DNA of 64,000 bases from Streptomyces abyssomicinicus (GTDB lineage: Bacteria; Actinomycetota; Actinomycetes; Streptomycetales; Streptomycetaceae), in contig NZ_BBZI01000006.1 of assembly GCF_008974245.1 (NCBI RefSeq), positions 967,125 to 1,031,124 of the forward strand, written 5' to 3'. Numbering within the stretch: position 1 is the stretch's first letter; every line of letters starts with the position of its first letter. The notes beneath the pieces are model-generated. The model did no database searches. It was not told the origin of the DNA and was given only the letters and a program-made list of their open reading frames with translations. A program made the translations under genes and the position numbers. Shown here one piece after another: positions 9,659 to 17,677 of this stretch.

Positions 9659-11397
9659 CCGCTGCGCAGTCGCCCGGCACCGGCCCTTCCGCGCCGGGTC
9701 CGTCCGCCGAGGGGGGCGGCGCCACCGGTACCAGGACGTCGCGGGCCCGCTCCCTGCGCCTCACCAGCCTGCGGCTGCGGCTGGTCCTCGTCTTCGGCCT
9801 GGTCGCGCTGACCGCTGCCGTGACGGCCTCCGGGATCGCCTACTGGCTCAACCGCGAGGCGGTGCTGACCCGCGCCCAGGACGCGGTGCTGCGCGACTTC
9901 GAGCAGGAGATGCAGAGCCGGGCGGGCGTGCTGCCGGGCGAGCCCACCCAGGACGACCTGCAGCGGGCCGCCGACCTGATGTCCGACAGCAGTCAGCACT
10001 TCAGCGTGCTGCTGATATCCGCCGCGCCCGACGGCCGGGTGATCACCGCCGGGCCGGACATGCTGGACACGTTCACGCTGGACGACGTGCCGCGTTCGCT
10101 GCGCGAGGCGGTGAACCGCGAGCAGAAGCTGACCGCCGCCAACTCCGCTCCGTACCACCTGTACTGGCAGCGGACGGTGGACGAGGGCGGCACTCCCTAC
10201 CTGGTGGCCGGGGCCAAGGTGGCCGGCGGGCCGACCGGTTACATGCTGAAGTCGCTGGAGCCGGAGGCCAAGGACCTCAACTCGCTGGCCTGGTCGCTGG
10301 GGATCGCCACCGCGCTGGCGCTGGTGGGCTCGGCGCTGCTGGCGCAGGCGGCCGCCACCACCGTGCTGCGTCCGGTGCACCGGCTGGGCATCGCCGCCCG
10401 CCGTCTCGGTGAGGGCAAGCTGGACACCCGGCTCCAGGTCTCCGGCACCGACGAACTGGCCGAACTGTCACGGACGTTCAACCGGACCGCCGCCGCGCTG
10501 GAGCAGCGGGTGGCGGAGATGAGCTCCCGCGACGAGGCGTCCCGCCGGTTCGTGGCCGACATGTCGCACGAGCTGCGCACGCCGCTGACCGCGATCACCG
10601 CGGTGACGGAGGTGCTGGAGGAGGAGCTCGACGCGGAGACCGGCGGCATCGACCCGATGATCGAGCCGGCCGTGCGGCTGGTGGTCAGCGAGACGCGGCG
10701 GCTGGGCGACCTGGTGGAGAACCTGATGGAGGTCACCCGCTTCGACGCGGGCACCGCCCGTCTGGTCCTCGACGACGTCGACATCGCCGACCAGATCACC
10801 GCCTGCGTGGACGCCCGGGCCTGGCTGGACGCGGTGGAGCTCGACGCCGAGCGCGGGGTGACGGCGCGGCTCGACCCGCGTCGGCTGGACGTGATACTCG
10901 CCAACCTGATCGGCAACGCCCTCAAGCACGGCGGGTCGCCGGTGCGGGTCGCGGTCCGGGTGGAGGACGCGCCGGACGCGGTGCTCGCGCCGCACGAGTC
11001 GGGCGAGCGGGCGGAGCGCGTCGCCGACGCGGACGCGGACGCCGAGGGCGAGGCGGCCGAGGAGGCCGCCGCGGCGGCCCGCAAGGTGCTGGTCGTCCAG
11101 GTGCGCGACCACGGTCCGGGCATCCCCGAGGAGGTGCTGCCGCACGTCTTCGACCGGTTCTACAAGGCGAGCGCCTCCCGGCCGCGCTCCGAGGGCTCGG
11201 GGCTGGGCCTGTCCATCGCGCTGGAGAACGCGCACATCCACGGCGGCGACATCACGGCCGCCAACTCCCCCGACGGGGGGGCGGTGTTCACCTTGCGCCT
11301 GCCGCTGGACGCGTCCTCGGTGACGGAGGAGGCCGGGGCGGAGCGGCCGACGGGCGGGAAGCAGGGCGCGAAGCAGAGGCAGAGGAGCGGGCGTTGA
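9655..11397 (+). CDS. afsQ2: sensor histidine kinase AfsQ2
   Basis: A 580-residue kinase starting with the GTG that overlaps the afsQ1 stop (GTGA), so the two are translationally coupled. Order: Ser/Gly-rich N-tail, TM1 (about 43-65), an extracytoplasmic sensor of about 140 residues, TM2 (LGIATALALVGSALLAQAA), HAMP domain, HisKA with MSHELRTP (phospho-His about H305), and HATPase with NLIGNALKHGG, DHGPGIPEEVLPHVFDRFYK and GSGLGLS. Between the N box and the G1 box there is a long acidic/Ala insertion (ADADADAEGEAAEEAAAAAR) that is unusual inside this domain. The partner is AfsQ1. Confidence 0.94.
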   Translation: MTAAQSPGTGPSAPGPSAEGGGATGTRTSRARSLRLTSLRLRLVLVFGLVALTAAVTASGIAYWLNREAVLTRAQDAVLRDFEQEMQSRAGVLPGEPTQDDLQRAADLMSDSSQHFSVLLISAAPDGRVITAGPDMLDTFTLDDVPRSLREAVNREQKLTAANSAPYHLYWQRTVDEGGTPYLVAGAKVAGGPTGYMLKSLEPEAKDLNSLAWSLGIATALALVGSALLAQAAATTVLRPVHRLGIAARRLGEGKLDTRLQVSGTDELAELSRTFNRTAAALEQRVAEMSSRDEASRRFVADMSHELRTPLTAITAVTEVLEEELDAETGGIDPMIEPAVRLVVSETRRLGDLVENLMEVTRFDAGTARLVLDDVDIADQITACVDARAWLDAVELDAERGVTARLDPRRLDVILANLIGNALKHGGSPVRVAVRVEDAPDAVLAPHESGERAERVADADADAEGEAAEEAAAAARKVLVVQVRDHGPGIPEEVLPHVFDRFYKASASRPRSEGSGLGLSIALENAHIHGGDITAANSPDGGAVFTLRLPLDASSVTEEAGAERPTGGKQGAKQRQRSGR

Positions 11398-12005
11398 GGC
11401 GAAGAGGCGCGACGGCGCTGCTGCTGGCGGCGGTACTGGCCCCGGCGCTCGCCGGGTGCGGGATCCGGGCGACGGAGGTGCCGACGTACTTCGGCCCGGC
11501 CCCGTCCCGGATGCCCTGCGCCGTCACGGCGTCCTCGCCCAGCCCTTCGGACGACTCCGAGGTGCCGGTGCGCGTCTACCTGCTCTGCGCGGGACAGCTG
11601 ACGCTGGTGGAGCGCACGGTACGGCTGCCGGAGGGCACCGACGGGTCGGTGCGGCGGACGCTGGTGGCGCAGGGCCTGCTCGACGAGCTGACCCGTCACC
11701 CCTCGCCGGGCGAGCAGCAGAACGGCTACCGCACCAAGGTGCCGTCGGGCACCGGCGTGAAGAGGCCGCGGTCGGGCGACCCTGCGGACGCCTTCCGGCT
11801 GACCGACCCGCCGCAGCGGCTGCCGGCCGGGGCGCTGGCGCAGATCGTGTGCACCTTCGCCGAGTCCGCCGCCACCCAGGGCTCCGGCGAGGTCACCCTG
11901 GGCGGTCCCGACGGGCCGTTGACGCGCTACGAGTGTCCGCAGCCGCTGCGAAACCACCCGATCACCACACCCGTCCCCTCGGCCACACCCGCGACGGCGG
12001 GGTGA
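11394..12005 (+). CDS. lipoprotein encoded in the afsQ operon
   Basis: A 203-residue protein starting with TTG inside the afsQ2 stop (TTGA) with GAGGAG upstream. It has a lipobox LAGC (Cys about residue 21) after a classical signal peptide, so it is anchored to the outer face of the membrane. The mature part resembles GerMN-style sporulation/spore-coat lipoprotein domains only loosely (VPVRVYLLCAGQLTLVERTV...). The same gene follows afsQ2 in other streptomycetes, as I recall, and it may help the AfsQ2 sensor domain; that role is inference. Confidence 0.85.
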   Translation: MRRRGATALLLAAVLAPALAGCGIRATEVPTYFGPAPSRMPCAVTASSPSPSDDSEVPVRVYLLCAGQLTLVERTVRLPEGTDGSVRRTLVAQGLLDELTRHPSPGEQQNGYRTKVPSGTGVKRPRSGDPADAFRLTDPPQRLPAGALAQIVCTFAESAATQGSGEVTLGGPDGPLTRYECPQPLRNHPITTPVPSATPATAG

Positions 12006-12103
12006 CGGGCGCCCCGGCGCGCGGACCCGCGCACGCGCCCCCTGAGCGGCCGGTGGCGGGCGGGCCCGGAACCGCGCGGCGGGAAGGCGGCGTCTAGAGC
12101 CAC

Positions 12104-12661
12104 GTGCAGCGTCAACGCTCGCGCGACGGCAACGTCGCCTCCGGTCTCCGCACGGCAGGTGTCCTCCTCCTCGCCGCACACCTCGCCGTCGTCGGCTGGC
12201 TGACGCTCAGACCCCTGGACGTTCCGTGGATGACGCCGACCAACATCCGGCCGATGGCGGGCATACGCGCCGACCTGGCCCTCGGCTGGGGTCCCGCCGT
12301 GCGCCGCATCGTGAAGGACCTGGCGCTGCTGGCGCCGCTGGGCGTGCTGCTCCCCATGGCGGGCGGCCGGCTCTCGGTGCCGCCGCTCCTCTCGCTGGCC
12401 CGCACCCTGGTGGCCGGGGCGATGATCTCCCTCGGCATCGAACTGCTGCAGACCGGTGTGCCCGGGCAGGTCGTCGACGTCGACTCGCTGATCCTCAACA
12501 CCGCCGGGCTGACGCTGGTCCACCTCGCGGTGGTCCCGGCCGGCCGTGCCGCGCTGCGGCGGCGCCTCGTCCGCCGCGCGTACCGGGCACCCGCGGGTCC
12601 CGACCAGGAGGCGGCTCAGGGTCGGCCCCCGACGTTTCCCAGGGTCCCGATCGCCCCGTAG
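12104..12661 (+). CDS. VanZ family membrane protein
   Basis: A 185-residue protein with about four membrane segments (LLLAAHLAVVGWLTLRPL, IVKDLALLAPLGVLLPM, LARTLVAGAMISLGIELLQ and ILNTAGLTLVHLAVV). The pattern LLAPLGVLLP followed by ISLGIELLQ and VDVDSLILNTAG is diagnostic for VanZ-like domains, named after the teicoplanin-resistance accessory protein. The molecular function is unknown; it is probably related to the cell envelope. GTG start at 12104, with no good ribosome-binding site visible. Confidence 0.85.
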   Translation: MQRQRSRDGNVASGLRTAGVLLLAAHLAVVGWLTLRPLDVPWMTPTNIRPMAGIRADLALGWGPAVRRIVKDLALLAPLGVLLPMAGGRLSVPPLLSLARTLVAGAMISLGIELLQTGVPGQVVDVDSLILNTAGLTLVHLAVVPAGRAALRRRLVRRAYRAPAGPDQEAAQGRPPTFPRVPIAP

Positions 12662-12784
12662 AGCGATGCCTTGCACCTTTTGCGGCCGTAGCGTTGATGT
12701 CGTAGGGGCGGCCACCGGGTCGCCCCGACGGAGACGCCTCGCCGGCGCCTCCGACGACTCTGACGACTCCACGGAGGAGCAGCC

Positions 12785-12994
12785 ATGAGCAGCCTCGTTC
12801 GCCCCACCCACGGCCGGATGATCGGCGGAGTCTGCGCCGCCCTGGCCCGGCGCTTCGGCGTCTCCGCCACCACCATGCGCGTGATCTTCCTGGTCTCCTG
12901 CCTGCTGCCGGGCCCCCAGGTGCTGCTGTACATAGCGCTGTGGATCCTGCTGCCCGGCGAGAAGCGGGCCGCGGGCCGGGCGGCGGCGGCCTGA
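12785..12994 (+). CDS. PspC domain protein, small membrane protein
   Basis: Only 69 residues, with GGAGGAG 6 nt before the ATG. It is essentially one PspC domain: MIGGVCAALARRFGVSATTMRVIF followed by a hydrophobic segment LLPGPQVLLYIALWILLP. PspC proteins are envelope-stress-associated membrane proteins; in actinobacteria many are free-standing as here. Single gene, ended by a strong hairpin. Confidence 0.88.
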   Translation: MSSLVRPTHGRMIGGVCAALARRFGVSATTMRVIFLVSCLLPGPQVLLYIALWILLPGEKRAAGRAAAA

Positions 12995-13008
12995 GGCGGA
13001 AGCGCGAC

Positions 13009-13049
13009 GGGGCGCGGTCACTCCCGGAACCGAGGAGTGACCGCGCCCC
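13009..13049. terminator. terminator after the PspC gene
   Basis: A perfect 16-bp stem (GGGGCGCGGTCACTCC / GGAGTGACCGCGCCCC) with a 9-nt loop between convergent genes; serves both directions. Confidence 0.9.
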
Positions 13050-13081
13050 CGCCGGGGAAGCCCGGCCGTGCGCGGGTCCGG

Positions 13082-13510
13082 TCAGCCGAGCGGCAGGCCG
13101 TTGAGGTTGCTGCCGGAGCCCATGTTCATCTCGCCGAGGCCGAGGCCGCCGAGCAGCGCCGGCACCTCACCGACCGGGGAGCCCTTCTCCTTGCCCTCGT
13201 TGGCCTGGGCACGGGCGTCGCGGTCCTGCGCGGCGAGCCGTTCGGCGCTGCCCATCGCCACGTCCATGCCCGCGCCGCCGAGCTCGTCGCCGAGCCCGCC
13301 GAGCTGCGATCCGGCCCCCTGGAGCCCGTCCGTCAGGGGGCCCTGCAGGGCCTCCCCGACGCCGTCCGCCGGCAGCGCGCCGGTCAGGCCGCTCAGCGCG
13401 GGGCCGGCGTCCGGGACGGCCGGGGCCGCCGCGGCGGCACCCGCGCCGACCGCCGCGAGGGCGGCGCCGAAGGCGACGACGCCGAGGGTCTTGGCAGCAG
13501 ACTGCTTCAT
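13082..13510 (-). CDS. small exported protein of unknown function
   Basis: A 142-residue protein from the ATG at 13510 (MKQSAAKTLGVVAFG), preceded by AAGGA at about 11 nt. It has a signal peptide to about residue 32 (AGAAAAAPAV), then a Gly/Leu-rich low-complexity mature part (LQGAGSQLGGLGDELGGAG) with a charged ERLAAQDRDARAQANEGKEK stretch and a C-terminal LLGGLGLGEMNMGSGS. No Cys and no known domain. The amphipathic, Gly-rich sequence suggests a surface or wall-associated protein. It is comparable in size and signal peptide to the exported protein at 533-973. Confidence 0.75.
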   Translation of the reverse strand: MKQSAAKTLGVVAFGAALAAVGAGAAAAAPAVPDAGPALSGLTGALPADGVGEALQGPLTDGLQGAGSQLGGLGDELGGAGMDVAMGSAERLAAQDRDARAQANEGKEKGSPVGEVPALLGGLGLGEMNMGSGSNLNGLPLG

Positions 13511-13613
13511 AGTGAATGCGTCCTTGAATGCGATGACGGGGGACTGAGCGGTCCACGACCGTAAACACGGCACGCCGAGAGACGCAAACACCGGAATGCG
13601 GTGAGTTCGCGAG

Positions 13614-13648
13614 GAGGGGGCCGGTCGGATTTCCCGACCGACCCCCTC
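13614..13648 (-). terminator. terminator of add
   Basis: A hairpin with arms GAGGGGGCCGGTCGG and CCGACCGACCCCCTC and one internal mismatch, 30 nt past the add stop. Confidence 0.8.
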
Positions 13649-13679
13649 TCCCGTCACGTCGCCGCAGCTCAGCGGCGGC

Positions 13680-14795
13680 TCACCGGAACAGCCACTCCGC
13701 CTTCAGCGTGGCGTACCCGGGCTTGATCACGTCATCGATCATCGCCACCCTTTCATCGAAAGGAATGAATGCTGATTTCATCGCATTGACGGTGAACCAC
13801 TGCATCTCGTCGAGCGTATAACCGAAGGTCTCGACAAGATGCTCGAATTCGCGGCTCATGGTGGTGCCGGACATCAGGCGGTTGTCGGTGTTCACGGTGA
13901 CCCGGAAGTGCAGCTTGCGCAGCAGTCCGATCGGATGGTCCGCGTACGAGCCGACGGCGCCGGTCTGCAGGTTGGAGGTCGGGCAGAGCTCCAGCGGGAT
14001 CCGCTTGTCCCGGACGTAGGCGGCGAGCCGGCCGAGTTCCACCGTGCCGTCGTCGGCGACCTCGATGTCGTCGATGATCCGCACGCCGTGGCCGAGCCGG
14101 TCGGCCCCGCACCACTGGAGGGCCTGCCAGATCGACGGCAGCCCGAAGGCCTCGCCGGCGTGGATGGTGAAGTGGTTGTTCTCCCGCTTCAGGAACTCGA
14201 ACGCGTCCAGGTGACGGGTGGGCGGGTAGCCCGCCTCGGCGCCCGCGATGTCGAAGCCGACCACGCCGGAGTCCCGGTAGCGGTTGGCGAGTTCGGCGAT
14301 CTCCAGGGAGCGGGCGGCGTGCCGCATCGCGGTGAGCAGGGCGCCGACGCGGATACGGTGACCGTCCTCCCTCGCGCGGCGTTCACCCTCGCGGAAGCCG
14401 TCGTTGACGGCCTCGACGACCTGTTCCAGGGACAGCCCGCCCTCCAGGTGCTGCTCGGGGGCGTACCGCACCTCGGCGTAGACGACGCCGTCCGCCGCGA
14501 GGTCCTCGGCGCACTCGGCGGCCACCCGGCGCAGCGCCTCCTCGGTCTGCATCACGCCGACGGTGTGGGCGAACGTCTCCAGGTACCGCTCCAGGGAGCC
14601 GGAGTCGGCGGCCTCGCGGAACCAGGAGCCGAGCTTGTCGGCGTCGCCGTGCGGAAGGGCCTGGTACCCGTTCTCCCGGGCGAGTTCGACGACCGTGCCG
14701 GGGCGCAGGCCGCCGTCGAGGTGGTCGTGCAGCACGACCTTCGGGGCCCGGCGGATCTGGTCCGCGGTCGGGGCGTGGATGGTCTGGCTATTCAT
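13680..14795 (-). CDS. add: adenosine deaminase
   Basis: A 371-residue enzyme that converts adenosine (and deoxyadenosine) to inosine. Seen motifs: the zinc-ligand pair [11 protein letters not shown] near residue 22, [19 protein letters not shown] (third His plus the catalytic Glu), [21 protein letters not shown] and the [10 protein letters not shown] zinc-Asp segment. Length is normal for the family. TATGGT lies 6 nt before the ATG, so the mRNA is probably leaderless, and the palindrome CTACGCGCGTAG lies directly upstream at the -35 region; the same element precedes the nucleoside transporter genes in this window, which ties add to a shared nucleoside regulon. Confidence 0.96.
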   Translation of the reverse strand: MNSQTIHAPTADQIRRAPKVVLHDHLDGGLRPGTVVELARENGYQALPHGDADKLGSWFREAADSGSLERYLETFAHTVGVMQTEEALRRVAAECAEDLAADGVVYAEVRYAPEQHLEGGLSLEQVVEAVNDGFREGERRAREDGHRIRVGALLTAMRHAARSLEIAELANRYRDSGVVGFDIAGAEAGYPPTRHLDAFEFLKRENNHFTIHAGEAFGLPSIWQALQWCGADRLGHGVRIIDDIEVADDGTVELGRLAAYVRDKRIPLELCPTSNLQTGAVGSYADHPIGLLRKLHFRVTVNTDNRLMSGTTMSREFEHLVETFGYTLDEMQWFTVNAMKSAFIPFDERVAMIDDVIKPGYATLKAEWLFR

Positions 14796-14801
14796 CGACG
14801 A

Positions 14802-14831
14802 ACCATAGCGCCAAATCCCCTACGCGCGTAG
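14802..14831 (-). promoter_or_regulatory. add promoter with CTACGCGCGTAG operator
   Basis: Reading on the minus strand: the perfect 12-bp palindrome CTACGCGCGTAG (14831-14820), then 12 nt, then TATGGT (14807-14802) as the -10 box and the ATG 6 nt on. The palindrome would cover the -35 region, a repressor-like position. It shares TCTACGCGCGT with the sites at 26614 and 27914. Confidence 0.6.
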
Positions 14832-14881
14832 ATCCCGCGCGGAAGGGTGGCGGAGGCGTGGTGTTCTGCCAGTGTTGGCCC

Positions 14882-15685
14882 ATGGCACACCAAGGGATCC
14901 CGGACCGCCCGGCAACCCGCCCGGCCCGGCTCGGCAGGCCGTTCGCCGCGCATCCCCTGCGGCGTCCGGACGACGGGCGCGAGGCCACCGGGGTGGTGCT
15001 GCTGCTGCCCCGTGGCGAGGAGGAGTCCGACCGGCCGCCCTCCCCCGCGGCCTCGTACGCCGCGCTGCGCACGCTCGGCCGCCGGCTCGCCCGCGCCGGG
15101 GAGCGGCGGGGGCTGGCCGCGCACCTGGTGCACTACGGACGGCGCGGCTGGAACGGCGCGCGGGCGGCGCTCGCGGAGGACGCCACGCGGGCCGTCGAGG
15201 AGGCGGTGCGGCGTTACGGCGACGTGCCGGTGTGCCTGGTCGGGGTCGGGATGGGCGGCCGCGCGGCGCTGCGGGCGGCGGGGCACCCGGCGGTGGTCTC
15301 GGCGGTCGCGCTGGCGCCGTGGCTGCCGGCCGACGGGGGGCCCGGGGCGGCGGCGGGGCCGGAGCCGGTGAAGCAGCTGGCGTCCCGCCATGTGCTGATC
15401 GTGCACGGCACGGACGACGCGCGGGCCGCACCCGACCTCTCGTTCCGGCTGGCGGAGCGGATCAAGAAGACCAACCGGGAGGTGTGCCGGTTCGAGGTCC
15501 ACACGGACGGGCACGCGCTGCGCGCCTACCGGTGGGAGGTGCACACGCTCGTCGCGGACTTCGCGCTGGGCACGATGTACGGGGCGCCGATGCCGCGGGC
15601 GGTGCGGGACGCGCTGGCGGCGCCGCCGCCGCTGGGGCTGCGGATGCCGCTGGCCTCCGGCTTCGGCCGGCTGCGGGACCGGTGA
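14882..15685 (+). CDS. alpha/beta-hydrolase-fold protein lacking the nucleophile
   Basis: A 267-residue protein if started at ATG 14882; a GTG at 14861 with a GGAGG site 4 nt upstream is a serious alternative and would add seven residues. The fold is that of dienelactone-hydrolase-like alpha/beta hydrolases: VVLLLPRG, the nucleophile elbow, LIVHGTDD (acid) and HTDGHALR (His). The elbow reads VGVGMGG, so the canonical G-x-S-x-G serine is Gly here while the Asp and His positions remain. It is therefore either inactive or uses other chemistry. It is divergent from add and otherwise unlinked. No signal peptide. Confidence 0.75.
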   Translation: MAHQGIPDRPATRPARLGRPFAAHPLRRPDDGREATGVVLLLPRGEEESDRPPSPAASYAALRTLGRRLARAGERRGLAAHLVHYGRRGWNGARAALAEDATRAVEEAVRRYGDVPVCLVGVGMGGRAALRAAGHPAVVSAVALAPWLPADGGPGAAAGPEPVKQLASRHVLIVHGTDDARAAPDLSFRLAERIKKTNREVCRFEVHTDGHALRAYRWEVHTLVADFALGTMYGAPMPRAVRDALAAPPPLGLRMPLASGFGRLRDR

Positions 15686-15808
15686 CGGCGCCCGGCTCCG
15701 GGGGCCGGTCCGCTCCCGCCCGCGACCCGGGGACCGGGTGACGCCCGGCCGGGGGCGGGCCGGCGGGTGCCGGCGGCTTCCTCCCGGACCCGGTCCCGCG
15801 TGCGCCGG

Positions 15809-16546
15809 TCAGGCGGGGGCGGGACGCAGGAGGAGGGTGGCGAAGCCGAAGGCGGGGCGGTAGGCGCGGAGCCATTCGGAGCGGTGGGTGGTGGCCGTGG
15901 CGAGGGCCTGGGCGCTGTCCGGGTCGTCGGGGTGGTCGAGGGCCCAGGAGGCGAGCGAGCCCGTCCAGGCCCACTCGTACGCGTCGAGTTCCCGCCGGGT
16001 GCTGATGTGCCCCTGCACGGGGACCCAGCCGTCCGCGACGACCCGGTCGACCAGGGCGGGGAGGTCGGTGAGGTCCCCCAGCAGCTCCACGGCCCGGGCC
16101 GACGGCTCGCCCTCCCAGAAGCCGTCGCCGACCAGGACCCGTCCTCCGGGGGCGAGATGCTCCCGGGCCGCGGCCAGGGCGGGCAGCAGTCCCCCGAAGG
16201 CGTGCGCGGCTCCCACGCAGAGCACCACGTCGTAGGCGCGGGGCGGGCTGAAGTCCGCGGCGTCCATGTGGTGCAGCACCAGGTGGTCCGCGACGCCGAG
16301 CCGCCCCGCCGCCGTCCGTGCCTCGGCCAGCGCCGCCCCGGAGACGTCGACGCCCTCGGCCCAGACACCCGGGCGGCCGGTCAGGGCCCGCAGCAGCCAC
16401 TGGCCGCCGCCGCAGCCGAGGTCGAGCAGCCACTCGTCGCCGCGCGGGAGGGCGTGGTCCAGCAGCCGGTCCACCGAGTCGTCGTCGAGCGGTGCGGCGA
16501 CGGGGTGGCCGGCATGGGCGATGCGGGAGATCTCTTCACGGTTCAT
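15809..16546 (-). CDS. class I SAM-dependent methyltransferase
   Basis: A 245-residue protein from the ATG at 16546 (MNREEISRIAHAGHPVAAPL). Motif I is LLDLGCGGGQWL (about residues 39-50), followed by EGVDVSGAALAEAR, HHMDAADF and YDVVLCVGAAHAFGG, so SAM binding is secure. LAPGGRVLVGDGFWEGEP is the usual post-IV region. Substrate unknown; the family contains small-molecule methyltransferases of the UbiE type. It lies in the same direction as the LysR gene but 115 nt after its stop. Confidence 0.88.
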   Translation of the reverse strand: MNREEISRIAHAGHPVAAPLDDDSVDRLLDHALPRGDEWLLDLGCGGGQWLLRALTGRPGVWAEGVDVSGAALAEARTAAGRLGVADHLVLHHMDAADFSPPRAYDVVLCVGAAHAFGGLLPALAAAREHLAPGGRVLVGDGFWEGEPSARAVELLGDLTDLPALVDRVVADGWVPVQGHISTRRELDAYEWAWTGSLASWALDHPDDPDSAQALATATTHRSEWLRAYRPAFGFATLLLRPAPA

Positions 16547-16660
16547 CACGGCGGAGCGTGTCAGGCGCCCGGAGGCCACGCACCCGGTTTTCGCCGGGCC
16601 CGGCCACCGCCCGGTTTCCGCCAAGCCACCGCCCGCGGCGGCGCGGGGCCCGGCCACCGC

Positions 16661-17614
16661 TCAGTGCGGGAGGAGGCGGCCCCGCCGGGAGAGCAGGAAC
16701 TTCTTGAAGGCGGCCACCGGCGGGGTGTCGGGGTGGCCGCCGAGCCAGGCCACGCCGATCTCGCGGACCGCCCGGGGCGCGGTGACGGTCAGTTCGGCGA
16801 CCCCGGGCCGGGGGAAGGCGGGGGGCGGCAGCAGGGCGACACCGAGGCCCGCCGCGACCAGACCGCGCAGGGTCTCCGCCTCCTCGCCCTCGAAGGCGAC
16901 CCGCGGGCGGAACCCGGCCTGGGCGCACAGGTCGTCGGTGATCCGCCGCAGCCCGTATCCGGCCTCCAGGGTCACGAAGGTCTCCTCCGCGGCCTCCGAG
17001 AGCCGGATCCGCCGACGCGAGGCCAGCCGGTGGTCGGCGGGGACCACCAGCCGGAGCTTCTGCTCGTCGAGGCGGCGGGCCACCAGGTCGGGGGCGTCCG
17101 GCACCGGCGAGGTGAGGCAGAGGTCGAGTTCACCGCGGCGCAGGCCCTCCAGCATCGCCTCGCCGTAGTTCTGCACCAGGCTGAACCGGATCCGGGGGTG
17201 GTCGGCGCGGAACGCCTGGATGAGTCCCGGCACCGTCTCCGCGCCCATGGTGTGCAGGAATCCGAAGGCCACCTTGCCGACCGCCGGGTCGGCGTCCGCC
17301 CGGACCTCCTCGGCGGCCCGTTCCAGGTCGGCGAGGGCCCGTTCCACCGAGGCCAGGAAGGTCCGCCCGGCGGGGGTGAGCGAGACCGTGCGGCCGCGCC
17401 GGGCGAACAGGTCGACCCCGAGGTCGTCCTCCAGCCGGGCGACGGCGCGGGAGAGAGTCGACTGCGGCACCCGCATCTCCTGGGCGGCCCGGGTGACGTG
17501 CTCGGTCCGGGCCACCCCGGCGAAGTAGGCGAGCCGCGGGACGAGGTTCGTGACGGTGTCTTCCACGTCACCGGTCTGTGACAGCCACTCCTGTGACCTC
17601 TGCTGATGCACCAC
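16661..17614 (-). CDS. LysR-family transcriptional regulator
   Basis: A 317-residue LTTR starting with GTG at 17614 or 17611 (VVHQQRSQ...). Winged-helix N-terminus: YFAGVARTEHVTRAAQEMRV, then the recognition helix region PQSTLSRAVARLEDDLGVDLFARRGR; then a periplasmic-binding-fold effector domain to the C-terminus (VAFGFLHTMGAE, LDLCLTSPVPD, GLGVALLPPPA). CATAAT lies 7 nt before the GTG at 17614, suggesting a leaderless transcript. It is divergent from an MFS exporter, 63 bp between starts, and probably controls it through the inverted repeat at 17629-17644. Effector unknown. Confidence 0.93.
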   Translation of the reverse strand: MVHQQRSQEWLSQTGDVEDTVTNLVPRLAYFAGVARTEHVTRAAQEMRVPQSTLSRAVARLEDDLGVDLFARRGRTVSLTPAGRTFLASVERALADLERAAEEVRADADPAVGKVAFGFLHTMGAETVPGLIQAFRADHPRIRFSLVQNYGEAMLEGLRRGELDLCLTSPVPDAPDLVARRLDEQKLRLVVPADHRLASRRRIRLSEAAEETFVTLEAGYGLRRITDDLCAQAGFRPRVAFEGEEAETLRGLVAAGLGVALLPPPAFPRPGVAELTVTAPRAVREIGVAWLGGHPDTPPVAAFKKFLLSRRGRLLPH

Positions 17615-17621
17615 GGGAACG

Positions 17622-17671
17622 ATTATGGCCAATCCATGCATTGGACGGATGAGCATGGCCGTTCGTACGGT
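17622..17671. promoter_or_regulatory. divergent LysR/MFS promoter with inverted repeat
   Basis: Contains the imperfect palindrome CCAATCCATGCATTGG (17629-17644), a likely LysR-type operator, flanked by the two -10-like hexamers: CATAAT on the minus strand (17627-17622, 7 nt before GTG) and TACGGT on the plus strand (17666-17671, 6 nt before ATG). Confidence 0.6.
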
Positions 17672-17677
17672 CGAACC

